64,000 nucleotides of DNA from Cronobacter condimenti 1330 (GCF_001277255.1 NZ_CP012264.1:2356001-2420000), one strand, 5' to 3'. Positions 8,989-18,374 are shown, counted from the stretch's first letter. Translations and numbers: made by a program. The notes: generated from the letters alone by a model not told the origin.

Positions 8989-10329
8989 TTATGCAATGTT
9001 AAGGGATGCTCCACGGCCGATTGCATAATAAACAAAGCCGCGTTTGCTGAGCCTTGCCGGATCATACAGGTTACGACCATCAAAGATAACCGGTTCCTTC
9101 AGGGAATTTTTGATGAAATCAAAATCCGGCGCGCGGAATGCCTGCCACTCGGTACAGATAATCAACGCGTCCGCACCCTGCAGCGCCGCTTCTTTCGTGC
9201 CCATCAGACGTAAGTCGGCACGATGGCCATAAATACGCTGGGTTTCATCCATCGCTTCCGGATCGAAAGCCTGAATGGTCGCGCCACGTTTCCACAGCTC
9301 TTCCATCAGCACACGGCTGGAGGCTTCACGCATATCGTCAGTATTCGGTTTGAACGAAAGTCCCCACAACGCGAACGTTTTGCCTTCCAGATTTTCGCCG
9401 AAATGACGGCGAATAAATTCTGGCAGCTTCATTTTCTGATCGTTGTTGACATTTTCTACCGCCTGCAGCAGACGCGGCACATACCCGATATGTTCAGCCG
9501 TGCGGATCAGCGCCTGAACATCTTTGGGGAAGCAAGAACCGCCGTAGCCACAGCCCGGATAGATAAAGTGGTAACCGATACGGGGATCAGAACCGATACC
9601 CTGACGTACTTTCTCGATATCTGCGCCCAGGCGTTCCGCCAGGTTTGAAATCTCGTTCATAAAGCTGATTTTAGTCGCCAGCATGCAGTTGGCGGCGTAT
9701 TTGGTCAGCTCTGCGCTACGGATATCCATCAGGATCATGCGGTCGTGATTGCGGTTAAACGGCTCATAGAGCTCACGCAGCAGCTCAACGACGTCGTCGT
9801 TGTCGGTACCGACAACGATACGCTCAGGACGCATGCAGTCTGCTACCGCAGCACCCTCTTTCAGGAACTCCGGGTTAGACACTACGTCGAACGGGAACTC
9901 CGCACCACGGGCTTTCAGCGTTTCGCTCATAACCTGGCGCACTTTGTCAGCAGTGCCCACCGGAACGGTGGACTTGTCCAGCACCACTTTATGGCTGGTC
10001 ATGTGCTGAGCGATCGTGCGCGCTACCGCCGTGACGTATTTCAGGTCAGCGGAGCCGTCTTCGTCCGGCGGCGTGCCCACGGCGATAAACTGCATTACGC
10101 CGTGGTTAACGCCTTCAGCCGCGTCAGTGCTGAAATGCAGACGCCCTTCTTCATAGTTTTTCTTCACCAGTGGCGTCAGGCCGGGCTCATAAATCGGGAT
10201 GACACCCTTTTTCAGGTTCTCGACCTTATTGGCATCAACGTCGATACACATTACGTCATGCCCAACTTCTGCCAGTACAGCAGCCTGCACCAGCCCCACG
10301 TAGCCAATACCAAATACGGTTACTTTCAT
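8989..10329 (-). CDS. ugd: UDP-glucose 6-dehydrogenase
   Basis: 446 residues. Oxidises UDP-glucose to UDP-glucuronate in two NAD-dependent steps. The N-terminus has GIGYVGLVQAAVLAEVGHD with the GxGxxG NAD motif, and the catalytic cysteine lies in the signature YGGSCFPKD. The central and C-terminal UDP-binding domains follow (ALWGLSFKPNTDDMREA). It is longer than the 388-residue E. coli Ugd and belongs to the ~445-residue type. It sits 21 bases after galU. UDP-glucuronate feeds uronate-containing polysaccharide and aminoarabinose modification of lipid A. Confidence 0.96.
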   Translation of the reverse strand: MKVTVFGIGYVGLVQAAVLAEVGHDVMCIDVDANKVENLKKGVIPIYEPGLTPLVKKNYEEGRLHFSTDAAEGVNHGVMQFIAVGTPPDEDGSADLKYVTAVARTIAQHMTSHKVVLDKSTVPVGTADKVRQVMSETLKARGAEFPFDVVSNPEFLKEGAAVADCMRPERIVVGTDNDDVVELLRELYEPFNRNHDRMILMDIRSAELTKYAANCMLATKISFMNEISNLAERLGADIEKVRQGIGSDPRIGYHFIYPGCGYGGSCFPKDVQALIRTAEHIGYVPRLLQAVENVNNDQKMKLPEFIRRHFGENLEGKTFALWGLSFKPNTDDMREASSRVLMEELWKRGATIQAFDPEAMDETQRIYGHRADLRLMGTKEAALQGADALIICTEWQAFRAPDFDFIKNSLKEPVIFDGRNLYDPARLSKRGFVYYAIGRGASLNIA

Positions 10330-10350
10330 TACGTTGTCCCGGGTGATTAA

Positions 10351-11259
10351 TTACTTCTTGTCGCCAACGGTCTCGTTGAGCCAGGTTTTAAACTCTTCAC
10401 CCAGCGTCTTGTGGCGAATTCCGTATTCCACAAAGGCCTGCATATAACCCAGTTTGTTGCCGCAATCGTGGCTTTTGCCTTTCATGTGGTACGCCTCGAC
10501 GGTCTCTTTATCCATCAGCATGGCGATAGAGTCGGTCAACTGGATTTCGTCACCGGCTCCCGGAGGGGTTTTAGCCAGCAGAGGCCAGATATCCGCGCCC
10601 AGCACGTAACGACCTACAACCGCGAGGTTAGACGGCGCGACATCGGCTTTCGGTTTTTCAACAATGCCAACCATCGGCACGCTGTCGCCAGCCTGCAGCT
10701 GCGCGCCCTGGCAATCCACAACGCCGTACGCGGTAACATCAGCGACCGGTTCAACCATGATTTGGCTGCGGCCCGTCTCGTCGAAACGTTTAATCATTTC
10801 TGCGAGGTTGTCCTGAGACAGATCGGATTCGAATTCGTCCAGAATCACGTCTGGCAGAATAACCGCGACCGGCTCGTCACCTACGACCGGATGCGCGCAC
10901 ATAACTGCGTGCCCCAGGCCCTTCGCCAGACCCTGGCGTACCTGCATGATGGTGACGTGCGGCGGGCAGATAGACTGCACTTCTTCCAGCAACTGGCGCT
11001 TAACGCGTTTTTCCAGCATCGCTTCAAGTTCAAAGCTGGTATCGAAGTGGTTTTCGATGGAATTTTTTGAGGAGTGAGTGACCAGAACAATCTCAGTAAT
11101 GCCAGCGGCAATACACTCATTAACGACATACTGAATTAACGGTTTATCCACCAGCGGCAGCATCTCTTTTGGAATCGCCTTCGTGGCCGGCAACATCCTG
11201 GTTCCTAATCCCGCAACAGGGATTACTGCTTTTTTCACTTTCGAATTAATGGCAGCCAT
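10351..11259 (-). CDS. galU: UTP-glucose-1-phosphate uridylyltransferase GalU
   Basis: 302 residues from the chosen ATG, the same as E. coli GalU; the open frame extends eight codons further but AGGAG sits correctly before this ATG. Makes UDP-glucose from UTP and glucose-1-phosphate. The nucleotidyl-transferase signature PVAGLGTRMLPATKAIPKEM is near the N-terminus, with the acidic metal site in AVILPDVILDEF. First gene of the galU-ugd-uge run. In E. coli ugd is elsewhere, so here the whole path from glucose-1-phosphate to UDP-uronates is co-transcribed, if the short gaps mean one operon. Confidence 0.98.
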   Translation of the reverse strand: MAAINSKVKKAVIPVAGLGTRMLPATKAIPKEMLPLVDKPLIQYVVNECIAAGITEIVLVTHSSKNSIENHFDTSFELEAMLEKRVKRQLLEEVQSICPPHVTIMQVRQGLAKGLGHAVMCAHPVVGDEPVAVILPDVILDEFESDLSQDNLAEMIKRFDETGRSQIMVEPVADVTAYGVVDCQGAQLQAGDSVPMVGIVEKPKADVAPSNLAVVGRYVLGADIWPLLAKTPPGAGDEIQLTDSIAMLMDKETVEAYHMKGKSHDCGNKLGYMQAFVEYGIRHKTLGEEFKTWLNETVGDKK

Positions 11260-11416
11260 TGAATATTCTCCTGGACTGTTCAAGTTTCACACTTGTTCGT
11301 CAATTAAAAACGCGTTCGAGTATATCAGCTTAGAATTGGGGAAAGAGTCTGAATACCCTTATGTCATGGCAATTTAGGACAAATACGAAGAAAACTGACG
11401 CGATATTAGCACCTGG

Positions 11417-11442
11417 GCAGATAGCCTGGAAAAGCTATCTGC
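11417..11442. repeat. Perfect 9-bp hairpin between rssB and galU
   Basis: GCAGATAGC and GCTATCTGC separated by eight bases, 19 bases after the rssB stop. There is no T run behind it in either direction, so it is not a classical terminator. It may protect the rssB mRNA 3' end. Confidence 0.5.
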
Positions 11443-11460
11443 ATCAGATAAATCAAATGC

Positions 11461-12474
11461 TCATTCCGCAGACAACATGAGTCTTAAACGGCCGCCCGCA
11501 CCCCAAACCTGGCACTGCCAGGATTCACAGCGCTGGCTGATTTGATTTAAGTAAGTATTGCCTAAGGTGCCCAAAGGGACACCATTACTGAGCTGAATTT
11601 GGTTATCACCGGTATTAAGCGTGGCGTTAAGACCCGCTGAGACTAATATGAGGTTTTTTAATTCGCTGTGGTAATAACCGACCAGGAGAGGAAACTGTCC
11701 ATACAAGTTCGCCTGGCGCAATAATTGATTTACCTGCTTAAGTAAAGCCCCAAGCTCCGGTAAACGCTGACGTTCTCGGGAAAGTTGTTCTTGCAACAAA
11801 CCATTAAACAACGCGCGTAATAATAACGCCGCCAGCACGCCGTTATCGCCGGCGCGCGTGACATCAAGGCAATAAAACGCAAGATCGTTATCTGAAATAG
11901 GCGCGATATCCAGCACCAGGCCCAGCTCATCGGCGGCAACCAGTTGCCGATAATTAACACGACAGTGCGACATCACCTGTTGCACTGGAGGCTGAAGCTC
12001 TTTCAACAATTTCGCGGCCGCATGGGGGTTATTGACCAGCGCATCCCAGTCCTGGAACAGCCGCTCCTCTTCCTCGACTCGCGAGTTGAACATATTGGGA
12101 TAGAGGCAGGCGTAAACGGTTTCACGCAGCCGGTTAAAATCTTTAACGGGCTTGAGCAACACATCCTGTACGCCAAGGCGCAGCGCTTTGGCAATATCGG
12201 CCATGTTATCAGTGGCGGAGATAACCAGAATGGGCGTTTGATTGCCGTCGTTGCGAAGCCGCTCAATCAGCTTCAATCCGTTCATACGTGGCATTTCCAG
12301 ATCGCAAATCAGCAGATCCGGCGAGGTGCCTTGCATTTTTTCCAGCGCATCGACGCCATCTTCAGCGCCCTGCGTCTGTGCGCCTAATGAAGAAAGCCAT
12401 GCATCAAGCATCGAGCGAAAAACGGCTTCATCTTCAACAATGAGGATCTGTTTTCCGGCTAATGGTTGCGTCAT
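11461..12474 (-). CDS. rssB: RpoS adaptor/response regulator RssB
   Basis: 337 residues from the ATG at 12474, which has a purine-rich GGGGGGAGAG ribosome site; the frame stays open 110 codons upstream but that part looks non-coding. The receiver domain (1-~125) has the phosphoacceptor D58 in LLICDLEMP and the conserved lysine in VLLKPVKDF. The C-terminal half is the degenerate PP2C-like phosphatase fold. RssB delivers sigma-S to the ClpXP protease. In E. coli rssA lies directly upstream in the same operon; here the next gene upstream is divergent ychJ and no rssA is present. Confidence 0.96.
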   Translation of the reverse strand: MTQPLAGKQILIVEDEAVFRSMLDAWLSSLGAQTQGAEDGVDALEKMQGTSPDLLICDLEMPRMNGLKLIERLRNDGNQTPILVISATDNMADIAKALRLGVQDVLLKPVKDFNRLRETVYACLYPNMFNSRVEEEERLFQDWDALVNNPHAAAKLLKELQPPVQQVMSHCRVNYRQLVAADELGLVLDIAPISDNDLAFYCLDVTRAGDNGVLAALLLRALFNGLLQEQLSRERQRLPELGALLKQVNQLLRQANLYGQFPLLVGYYHSELKNLILVSAGLNATLNTGDNQIQLSNGVPLGTLGNTYLNQISQRCESWQCQVWGAGGRLRLMLSAE

Positions 12475-12873
12475 CTCTCCCCCCCTGAATGACTTATTGC
12501 CAAGTTTGGCATGTTCAGGCGGGCCCTGCCTGTCAGAATTGCCCGAAGAATGTAAGCGCAACAGGAAGAAATATAACGCTTTTGCGCCTGGCGCCGTGAA
12601 GCGGGGGTGATAGTGCCCTGTGTCCAAAAGATAAACTGCAGCATGTGTATACTTTATTTTATACCTTTGTGTGAGGCTAAGCCTTGCTGTGTATGTTCGT
12701 CCGGCATGAAACGCCTGGACTAAAAGTCTGCATTGTTCGCAGCATCGGTACGAGCCGGAAAATTCACCGCCCAGAGCCTGAGGCTGCGGGCAGCGTGGCA
12801 TCAAGGCCGCCGCTCGGTTAACATAGTGCCGCTGTGGCGTTTAACGCCTTAATTTTGTCCTCAAGGAGAAATC
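12475..12873. promoter_or_regulatory. rssB-ychJ divergent intergenic region
   Basis: About 400 bases at the place where E. coli has rssA. No patatin-type motif (GxSxG or DG[AG]) is visible in any frame. The region should carry the promoters for rssB and ychJ. Otherwise I see nothing in it. Confidence 0.6.
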
Positions 12874-13332
12874 GTGTCGGAACTTTGTCCTTGCGGTAGC
12901 GCTCTGGAGTATAGCCTATGTTGCCAGCCTTATCTTTCTGGTAACCGGAGCGCAGCCCTTGCATCACAACTTATGCGCTCTCGTTACTGCGCGTTTGTGA
13001 TGAAAAATGCGGATTATCTGATAAAGACCTGGCATCCCGCCTGCCAGGCTGACGCCCTGCGCGCTGATATCGAAGCGGGGTTCGCCCATACACAATGGCT
13101 TGGCCTGACGATTTTTGAAGAAGCGCCGGGTCATACCGAAAGCGAAGCGTACGTCAGTTTTGTGGCGCGTTTCCAGGAAAATGGTAAATCTGGCGCGCTA
13201 ATTGAGCGGTCACGTTTTCTGAATGAACAGGGCCGCTGGTACTATATCGACGGCACCCGCCCGGTGTTCGGACGCAACGATCCGTGCCCGTGTGGCTCCG
13301 GGAAAAAATTTAAAAAGTGTTGCGGGCAATAA
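12874..13332 (+). CDS. ychJ: YchJ family protein with SEC-C zinc motifs
   Basis: 152 residues, the E. coli length; GTG start with AAGGAG upstream. Function is unknown. A cysteine-rich zinc motif stands at each end: LCPCGSALEYSLCC at the N-terminus and NDPCPCGSGKKFKKCCG at the C-terminus, the latter like the SecA C-terminal (SEC-C) motif. The middle is an NTF2-like fold (FVARFQENGKSGALIERSRF). It lies between rssB and purU as in E. coli. Confidence 0.95.
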   Translation: MSELCPCGSALEYSLCCQPYLSGNRSAALASQLMRSRYCAFVMKNADYLIKTWHPACQADALRADIEAGFAHTQWLGLTIFEEAPGHTESEAYVSFVARFQENGKSGALIERSRFLNEQGRWYYIDGTRPVFGRNDPCPCGSGKKFKKCCGQ

Positions 13333-13384
13333 CACCGCTGACTGACAACACATCTGGCAAACCATCAACAGGATCACCCCTGCA

Positions 13385-14227
13385 ATGCAAGCATTACAAC
13401 GTAAAGTACTGCGTACCATCTGCCCCGATCAGAAAGGGCTCATCGCACGCATCACCAATATTTGTTACAAGCACGAGCTGAATATCGTGCAGAACAACGA
13501 ATTCGTCGATCATCGCACCGGCCGCTTTTTCATGCGTACCGAACTGGAAGGCATTTTTAACGACGCGACGCTGCTTGCCGATCTCGACAGCGCGCTGCCA
13601 GCCGGCTCCGTGCGTGAACTGAACCCGGCCGGTCGTCGCCGCGTCGTGATTCTGGTGACGAAAGAGGCGCACTGCCTGGGCGATTTGCTGATGAAAGCCA
13701 ACTACGGCGGTCTTGATGTGGACATCGCGGCGGTGATAGGCAACCACGACACGCTGCGCCCGCTGGTGGAGCGTTTTGATATTCCGTTTGAACTGGTGAG
13801 CCACGAAGGGCTGACGCGCGAGGCGCACGATAATTTGATGGCAGACGCCATCGCCGCGCACGATCCAGATTACGTCGTACTGGCGAAATATATGCGCGTG
13901 CTGACGCCCGATTTCGTTGCCCGCTTCCCGAACAAGATAATTAATATCCACCACTCCTTCCTGCCAGCATTTATTGGCGCGCGCCCTTATCATCAGGCTT
14001 ACGAGCGCGGCGTGAAAATCATCGGCGCTACGGCGCACTATGTGAATGATAATCTGGACGAAGGCCCGATCATCATGCAGGACGTTATCCATGTGGATCA
14101 CACCTATACGGCGGAAGATATGATGCGCGCCGGGCGTGATGTCGAGAAGAATGTGCTGAGCCGCGCGCTGTATCAGGTACTGGCCCAGCGCGTGTTTGTC
14201 TACGGCAACCGCACCATCATTTTGTAA
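13385..14227 (+). CDS. purU: Formyltetrahydrofolate deformylase
   Basis: 280 residues, nearly identical to E. coli PurU. Hydrolyses 10-formyl-tetrahydrofolate to tetrahydrofolate and formate, supplying formate for PurT-dependent purine synthesis and balancing one-carbon pools. The N-terminal ACT domain (LRTICPDQKGLIARITNIC, ~1-85) senses methionine and glycine in the E. coli enzyme. The C-terminal formyltransferase-type domain has INIHHSFLPAFIGARPYHQA with the catalytic Asn/His and the later aspartate in NDNLDEGPI. Single gene just upstream of the tyrosine tRNAs. Confidence 0.98.
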   Translation: MQALQRKVLRTICPDQKGLIARITNICYKHELNIVQNNEFVDHRTGRFFMRTELEGIFNDATLLADLDSALPAGSVRELNPAGRRRVVILVTKEAHCLGDLLMKANYGGLDVDIAAVIGNHDTLRPLVERFDIPFELVSHEGLTREAHDNLMADAIAAHDPDYVVLAKYMRVLTPDFVARFPNKIINIHHSFLPAFIGARPYHQAYERGVKIIGATAHYVNDNLDEGPIIMQDVIHVDHTYTAEDMMRAGRDVEKNVLSRALYQVLAQRVFVYGNRTIIL

Positions 14228-14305
14228 GAAATGGCCCGTTTTGTTCAGGTTTACAACGTTACGGGCAAAAAGTACGCAAACAATCGTTATTGATTCACGG
14301 AATAC

Positions 14306-14333
14306 TTTACAGGGGCGCGTCATTTGATATGAT
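14306..14333 (+). promoter_or_regulatory. tyrT stable-RNA promoter
   Basis: A -35 TTTACA (14306-14311), 16-base spacer and -10 TATGAT (14328-14333), followed by the GC-rich discriminator GCGCCCC. This matches the well-known E. coli tyrT promoter almost base for base, so stringent (ppGpp) and Fis control can be expected. Confidence 0.9.
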
Positions 14334-14383
14334 GCGCCCCGCTTCCCGCAGTGGAGGCAGGCCAGTAAAAAGCATTACCCCGT

Positions 14384-14449
<66 letters not shown>

Positions 14450-14468
<19 letters not shown>

Positions 14469-14622
14469 TCTTCAACCATAGCGATGTGGTTATCTCGTTA
14501 AGTGCCCATAAGGAAAGCTTAGCGGGAAGGGTGAGAACCTTCGATAAAGGTTCGAGTCGAGCGAAAGCGAGACAACGTTGCCGCAGGCAACGGCCCGAAG
14601 GGTGAGGCGCGAAGCGACGAAT
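14450..14622 (+). repeat. tyrT-type 173-bp repeat, copy 1
   Basis: Starts within the tRNA 3' end (aatccttccccc...) and runs to the next aatccttcc at 14623. Copy 2 at 14728-14900 has the same length and only a few substitutions. In E. coli the tyrT operon has similar 178-bp repeats, each beginning with the last 19 bases of the tRNA, and gives rise to rtT RNA. Confidence 0.85.
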
Positions 14623-14661
14623 AATCCTTCCACCACCATCTACAATGCGTGCATTTCCCCT

Positions 14662-14727
<66 letters not shown>

Positions 14728-14746
<19 letters not shown>

Positions 14747-14900
14747 TCTTCAACCATAGCAATGTGGTTATCTCGTTAAGTGCCCATAATGAAAGCCTAG
14801 CGGGAAGGGTGAGAACCTTCGATAAAGGTTCGAGTCGAGCGAATGCGAGACAACGTTGCCGCAGGCAACGGCCCGAAGGGTGAGACGCGAAGCGACGAAT
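14728..14900 (+). repeat. tyrT-type 173-bp repeat, copy 2
   Basis: Same 173-base unit as copy 1, again starting in the tRNA 3' end. It is followed at 14901 by another tRNA-like 3' end (aatccttccccaccacca). A shorter third fragment, about 14990-15030 (gaagggtgaggcgcgaagcg...aatccttcc), suggests further decayed copies. Confidence 0.85.
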
Positions 14901-15036
14901 AATCCTTCCCCACCACCATTTTCTGTATCTCGCTCTATCTCTTACTATTCCTGTCTTATGCATCCTCTTTCTCCTCGTCAGGGAAGAATGAAGGGTGAGG
15001 CGCGAAGCGCCGAATAATCCTTCCTCCACACCCTCT

Positions 15037-15350
15037 TCTGTATATCGCCCTATTCTTTCTGTTTCTTACACAGCCAACGGTGCTGACAGCAAGCCAGGTG
15101 CTCAGCCCCAGCAGGGCTATTGCAGAAGGATGGGACAGCGTGTGTTCTGCGTCGTGAATGCATGGCTCGCCGGGCGGCGGCATGCTCACGCTCTGCCCGC
15201 CTTAACGCGAAGAGGGTTCTGTCACGACAGACGGAAATCGTGCGATGCCATGCACGGTGTAAACGGTGGCATTCCTCTGTGGCCAGCGCGTTCATGTGTA
15301 ATCTGCAGAGGGGAAATTCTCAGAGATGGCGGAAAACGCGGCAATAACAT
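15037..15350. other. Region between tyrV repeats and nar terminator, no gene seen
   Basis: Roughly 300 bases with overlapping short frames on both strands, none with recognisable motifs or a good ribosome site. In E. coli this side of tyrV encodes rtT RNA and the small basic protein Tpr; I cannot support a Tpr homologue here. Confidence 0.5.
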
Positions 15351-15386
15351 AAAAAACGCCGCCCCGAACAGGTCGGAGGCGGCGGG
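15351..15386 (-). terminator. Rho-independent terminator of narGHJI
   Basis: On the minus strand a CGCCGCC/GGGCGGCG stem followed by six T residues, about 70 bases after the narI stop. Confidence 0.85.
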
Positions 15387-15454
15387 ATTTAACGTCCGGG
15401 GGCGCAGCCCGCCCCGTTAATGCTGAAGGTCAGTGGCGTCAGAGAACAACACGC

Positions 15455-16132
15455 TTAGCGGCGCGCACGCACGACCTGATATTTGCGGGTCAGATATTCC
15501 ACCGGCGCACTCCAGACATGCACCAGACGGGTGAACGGGAACACCAGGAACAGCGTCATGCCCAGCATCAGGTGCACGCGATAAATAAACGCCACGCCGT
15601 CCAGATGTTCTGCGGCACCGCTTCGGAACGTCACCACGCTTTGCGCCCAGCCCACCAGCTTCATCATTTCGCTGCCGTCCATATGCTGTGCCGAGAACGC
15701 AATGGTGATAAGCCCGAGCGTACACTGCGTCATCAGGAGTGCCAGAATCAGAATATCCGCCCCGGTCGATGTGGCGCGCACGCGCGGGTTAAACAGGCGA
15801 CGTTTGAGCAGCAGCAGGCCGCCGACCAGCGTCATCACGCCGAAAACCCCGCCCGCGACCATCGCGAGTTGCTGTTTGACCGCGATCGGCAGGAATGACT
15901 CGTACATCCAGTGCGGCGTCAGCATCCCAAACAGATGGCCGAAGAAAATACCGAGGATCCCGAAGTGGAACAGGTTTGAGGCCATGTTCATCCCTTTGCG
16001 ATCCAGCATCTGGCTGGAGGCCGCACGCCAGGTGTACTGCCCGTAGTCGTAGCGCAGCCAGCTGCCCACCAGGAACACCGTACCGGCGATGTACGGGTAA
16101 ATACTAAAGAAGAACATATTAAGGAAGTGCAT
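15455..16132 (-). CDS. narI: Respiratory nitrate reductase A, gamma subunit (cytochrome b)
   Basis: 225 residues, identical in length to E. coli NarI. A membrane cytochrome b with five hydrophobic segments (first at MHFLNMFFFSIYPYIAGTVFL) that oxidises quinol on the periplasmic side and passes electrons through two hemes to NarH. Heme-ligand histidines are seen in LFHFGILGIFFGHLFG and in YRVHLMLGM...FTRLVHVWS. Last gene of narGHJI; its start overlaps the narJ stop by one base. Confidence 0.98.
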   Translation of the reverse strand: MHFLNMFFFSIYPYIAGTVFLVGSWLRYDYGQYTWRAASSQMLDRKGMNMASNLFHFGILGIFFGHLFGMLTPHWMYESFLPIAVKQQLAMVAGGVFGVMTLVGGLLLLKRRLFNPRVRATSTGADILILALLMTQCTLGLITIAFSAQHMDGSEMMKLVGWAQSVVTFRSGAAEHLDGVAFIYRVHLMLGMTLFLVFPFTRLVHVWSAPVEYLTRKYQVVRARR

Positions 16133-16842
16133 TATTGCTGTCCTCCGGCAGAGATATTCAAATATTGCGGAGCGACCGCTCCGGCGAAGCGGCGCTGATG
16201 CGCGGCAATGTCAGACTCGCCGCAGCCCTGGTCTGCAAAGAATTTCACTTGCTCTTCTTCCCAGACTGCGTCCAGCGCCTGCGGCGTGTCGTCGCGCGCT
16301 TCTTCGGCGATTTTTTCGCTCACTTTGGTGGTATCGACCCTGGCATCAGAAAGCGCAATGAGCAGGTCAAACAGCACCGCGTAACGGCTTTCGCGCTGTT
16401 TCAGGCGTGCACCAAGCAGCGCCAGAATCGGCGCAATGTCGCGCAGGCCGCTTACCGCTTCTTCCACCGGCTGCTGCGCCAGATACTCAAGATAAAGCGG
16501 CAGATGGTCAGGCAGCTCGCGGCTGTCCAGCACCAGACCCGCGCGCTCATACTGCGCCAGCAGATCCACCATCGCCTGGCCGCGATCGCGCGATTCGCCA
16601 TGCACGTGTTCGAACAGCAGCAGCGATGTCGCACGGCCGCGGTCGAACAGTTCGCTGTACGCCGCCTGGGCATCCAGCAGATCTTCCTGCAGCAGATCGC
16701 GGATAAACACGCCCAGATGATGGGCGTTTTGCAGCGACAGGTGTTGCGTATCGGCCAGGGCGTCAAACAGCTCCTGCTGATGCTGCCACAGGGCAGCATC
16801 CGGGTACTCCAGCAGGCGGGAGATCATCAGCAGTTCGGTCAT
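16132..16842 (-). CDS. narJ: Nitrate reductase maturation chaperone NarJ
   Basis: 236 residues, as in E. coli. A TorD/DmsD-type chaperone needed for molybdenum cofactor insertion into NarG and for membrane attachment; it is not part of the final enzyme. The conserved region LLFEHVHGESRDRGQAMVDLL and the acidic C-terminal half are visible. The start overlaps the narH stop by four bases, which suggests translational coupling. Confidence 0.97.
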   Translation of the reverse strand: MTELLMISRLLEYPDAALWQHQQELFDALADTQHLSLQNAHHLGVFIRDLLQEDLLDAQAAYSELFDRGRATSLLLFEHVHGESRDRGQAMVDLLAQYERAGLVLDSRELPDHLPLYLEYLAQQPVEEAVSGLRDIAPILALLGARLKQRESRYAVLFDLLIALSDARVDTTKVSEKIAEEARDDTPQALDAVWEEEQVKFFADQGCGESDIAAHQRRFAGAVAPQYLNISAGGQQ

Positions 16843-18374
16843 TGGCGCGGCTCCGTTTTCACCGTCACGTCGATGGCGTCGATGCGACGGCTGTTGAACA
16901 GGTTGAATTTACTATCCGATCCGTGGCAACCATCGCCGAAGCTAAAGCCGCAGCCGTTACGTTCCGGGAACGCGTCACGCGCCAGTTCACGATGGCTCGA
17001 CGGCACCACGAAGCGGTCTTCGTAGTTAGCGATAGCGAGATAGCGATACATCTCCTGCGCCTGCGCCTCGGTCAGTCCCACGTCTTCCAGCGCACGAACA
17101 TCATTCACGCCGTCAACGGTTTCTGCACGTTTGTAATGACGCATCGCCAGCATACGCTTGAGCGCCAGTAGCACCGGTGCGGTGTCGCCCGCAGTCAGCA
17201 GGTTCGCCAGGTATTGCACCGGAATACGCAGGCTATCTACATCCGGCAGGATACCGTTACTGCCAAGCTCGCCCGCGTCTGCCGCCGACTGAATCGGTGA
17301 CAGTGGCGGCACGTACCAGACCATCGGCAGCGTGCGGTATTCCGGATGCAGCGGCAGCGCCAGCTTCCAGTCCATCGCGAGTTTCCACACCGGCGACTGT
17401 TGCGCGGCATCGATCACACTCTGCGGCACACCGTCTTTCAGCGCCTGTTCAATGACCGCCGGATCGTTCGGGTCAAGGAACACATCCAGCTGACGCTGAT
17501 AGAGATCGGTTTCATGCTCGGTGCTCGCTGCCTGCTCAATGGCGTCTGCGTCATAGAGCAGCACGCCCAGGTAACGAATACGGCCTACGCAGGTTTCAGA
17601 GCAAACCGTCGGCATCCCCGCTTCGATACGCGGATAACAGAAGATGCACTTCTCAGATTTACCGCTCTTCCAGTTGAAGTAGATTTTTTTGTACGGACAG
17701 CCGGTGATGCACATCCGCCAGCCGCGGCATTTGTCCTGGTCTATCAGCACAATGCCGTCTTCTTCACGCTTGTAAATCGCGCCGCTCGGACAGGTCGCCA
17801 CACACGCCGGGTTCAGGCAGTGCTCACACAGGCGCGGCAGATACATCATGAAGGTGTTTTCGAACTGGCCGTACATCGCCTTCTGCATGTTCTCGAAGTT
17901 CTTGTCATGCGAACGCTTGTCGAACTCGCCGCCCAGGATCTCTTCCCAGTTCGGGCCCGTTTCGATTTTGTTCATCCGCTGACCGGTGATTTTCGAGCGC
18001 GGACGGGCGATCGGCTGATGTTTACCTTCCGGCGCGTTATGCAGATGCTGATAGTCGTAGTCAAACGGTTCGTAGTAATCATCGATGCCCGGCAGATGCG
18101 GGTTGGCGAAGATTTTACCGAGCAGCATGCCACGGCCGCCCATGCGCGGTTGCAGCTTGCCGTTGATTTTACGTACCCAGCCGCCCTTCCACTTTTCCTG
18201 GTTTTCCCAGTCATTCGGGAAGCCCACGCCGGGCTTGCTTTCTACGTTGTTAAACCAGGCGTATTCCATCCCTTCGCGGCTGGTCCAGACGTTCTTACAG
18301 GTAACTGAACAGGTATGGCAGCCGATGCACTTGTCGAGATTCAGCACCATGCCGACTTGTGAACGAATTTTCAT
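16839..18374 (-). CDS. narH: Respiratory nitrate reductase A, beta subunit
   Basis: 511 residues. The electron-transfer subunit with four iron-sulfur clusters on the cytoplasmic face of the membrane. Cysteine motifs are CIGCHTCSVTCKNVW near the N-terminus, then CEHCLNPACVATCPSGAIY and CRGWRMCITGCPYKKIYFN, the latter with the tryptophan typical of the [3Fe-4S] site, and later CIFCYPRIEAGMPTVCSETC. The start overlaps the narG stop by four bases (ATGA). Confidence 0.98.
   Translation of the reverse strand: MKIRSQVGMVLNLDKCIGCHTCSVTCKNVWTSREGMEYAWFNNVESKPGVGFPNDWENQEKWKGGWVRKINGKLQPRMGGRGMLLGKIFANPHLPGIDDYYEPFDYDYQHLHNAPEGKHQPIARPRSKITGQRMNKIETGPNWEEILGGEFDKRSHDKNFENMQKAMYGQFENTFMMYLPRLCEHCLNPACVATCPSGAIYKREEDGIVLIDQDKCRGWRMCITGCPYKKIYFNWKSGKSEKCIFCYPRIEAGMPTVCSETCVGRIRYLGVLLYDADAIEQAASTEHETDLYQRQLDVFLDPNDPAVIEQALKDGVPQSVIDAAQQSPVWKLAMDWKLALPLHPEYRTLPMVWYVPPLSPIQSAADAGELGSNGILPDVDSLRIPVQYLANLLTAGDTAPVLLALKRMLAMRHYKRAETVDGVNDVRALEDVGLTEAQAQEMYRYLAIANYEDRFVVPSSHRELARDAFPERNGCGFSFGDGCHGSDSKFNLFNSRRIDAIDVTVKTEPRQ

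Noticed and set aside
12475..12804. 110-codon N-terminal extension of rssB
   Set aside because: No conserved sequence, while the receiver domain starts right after the ATG at 12474, which has its own ribosome site.
15037..15350. Protamine-like Tpr gene as in the E. coli tyrT operon
   Set aside because: No frame shows the small, very basic Tpr-like sequence with a credible start.
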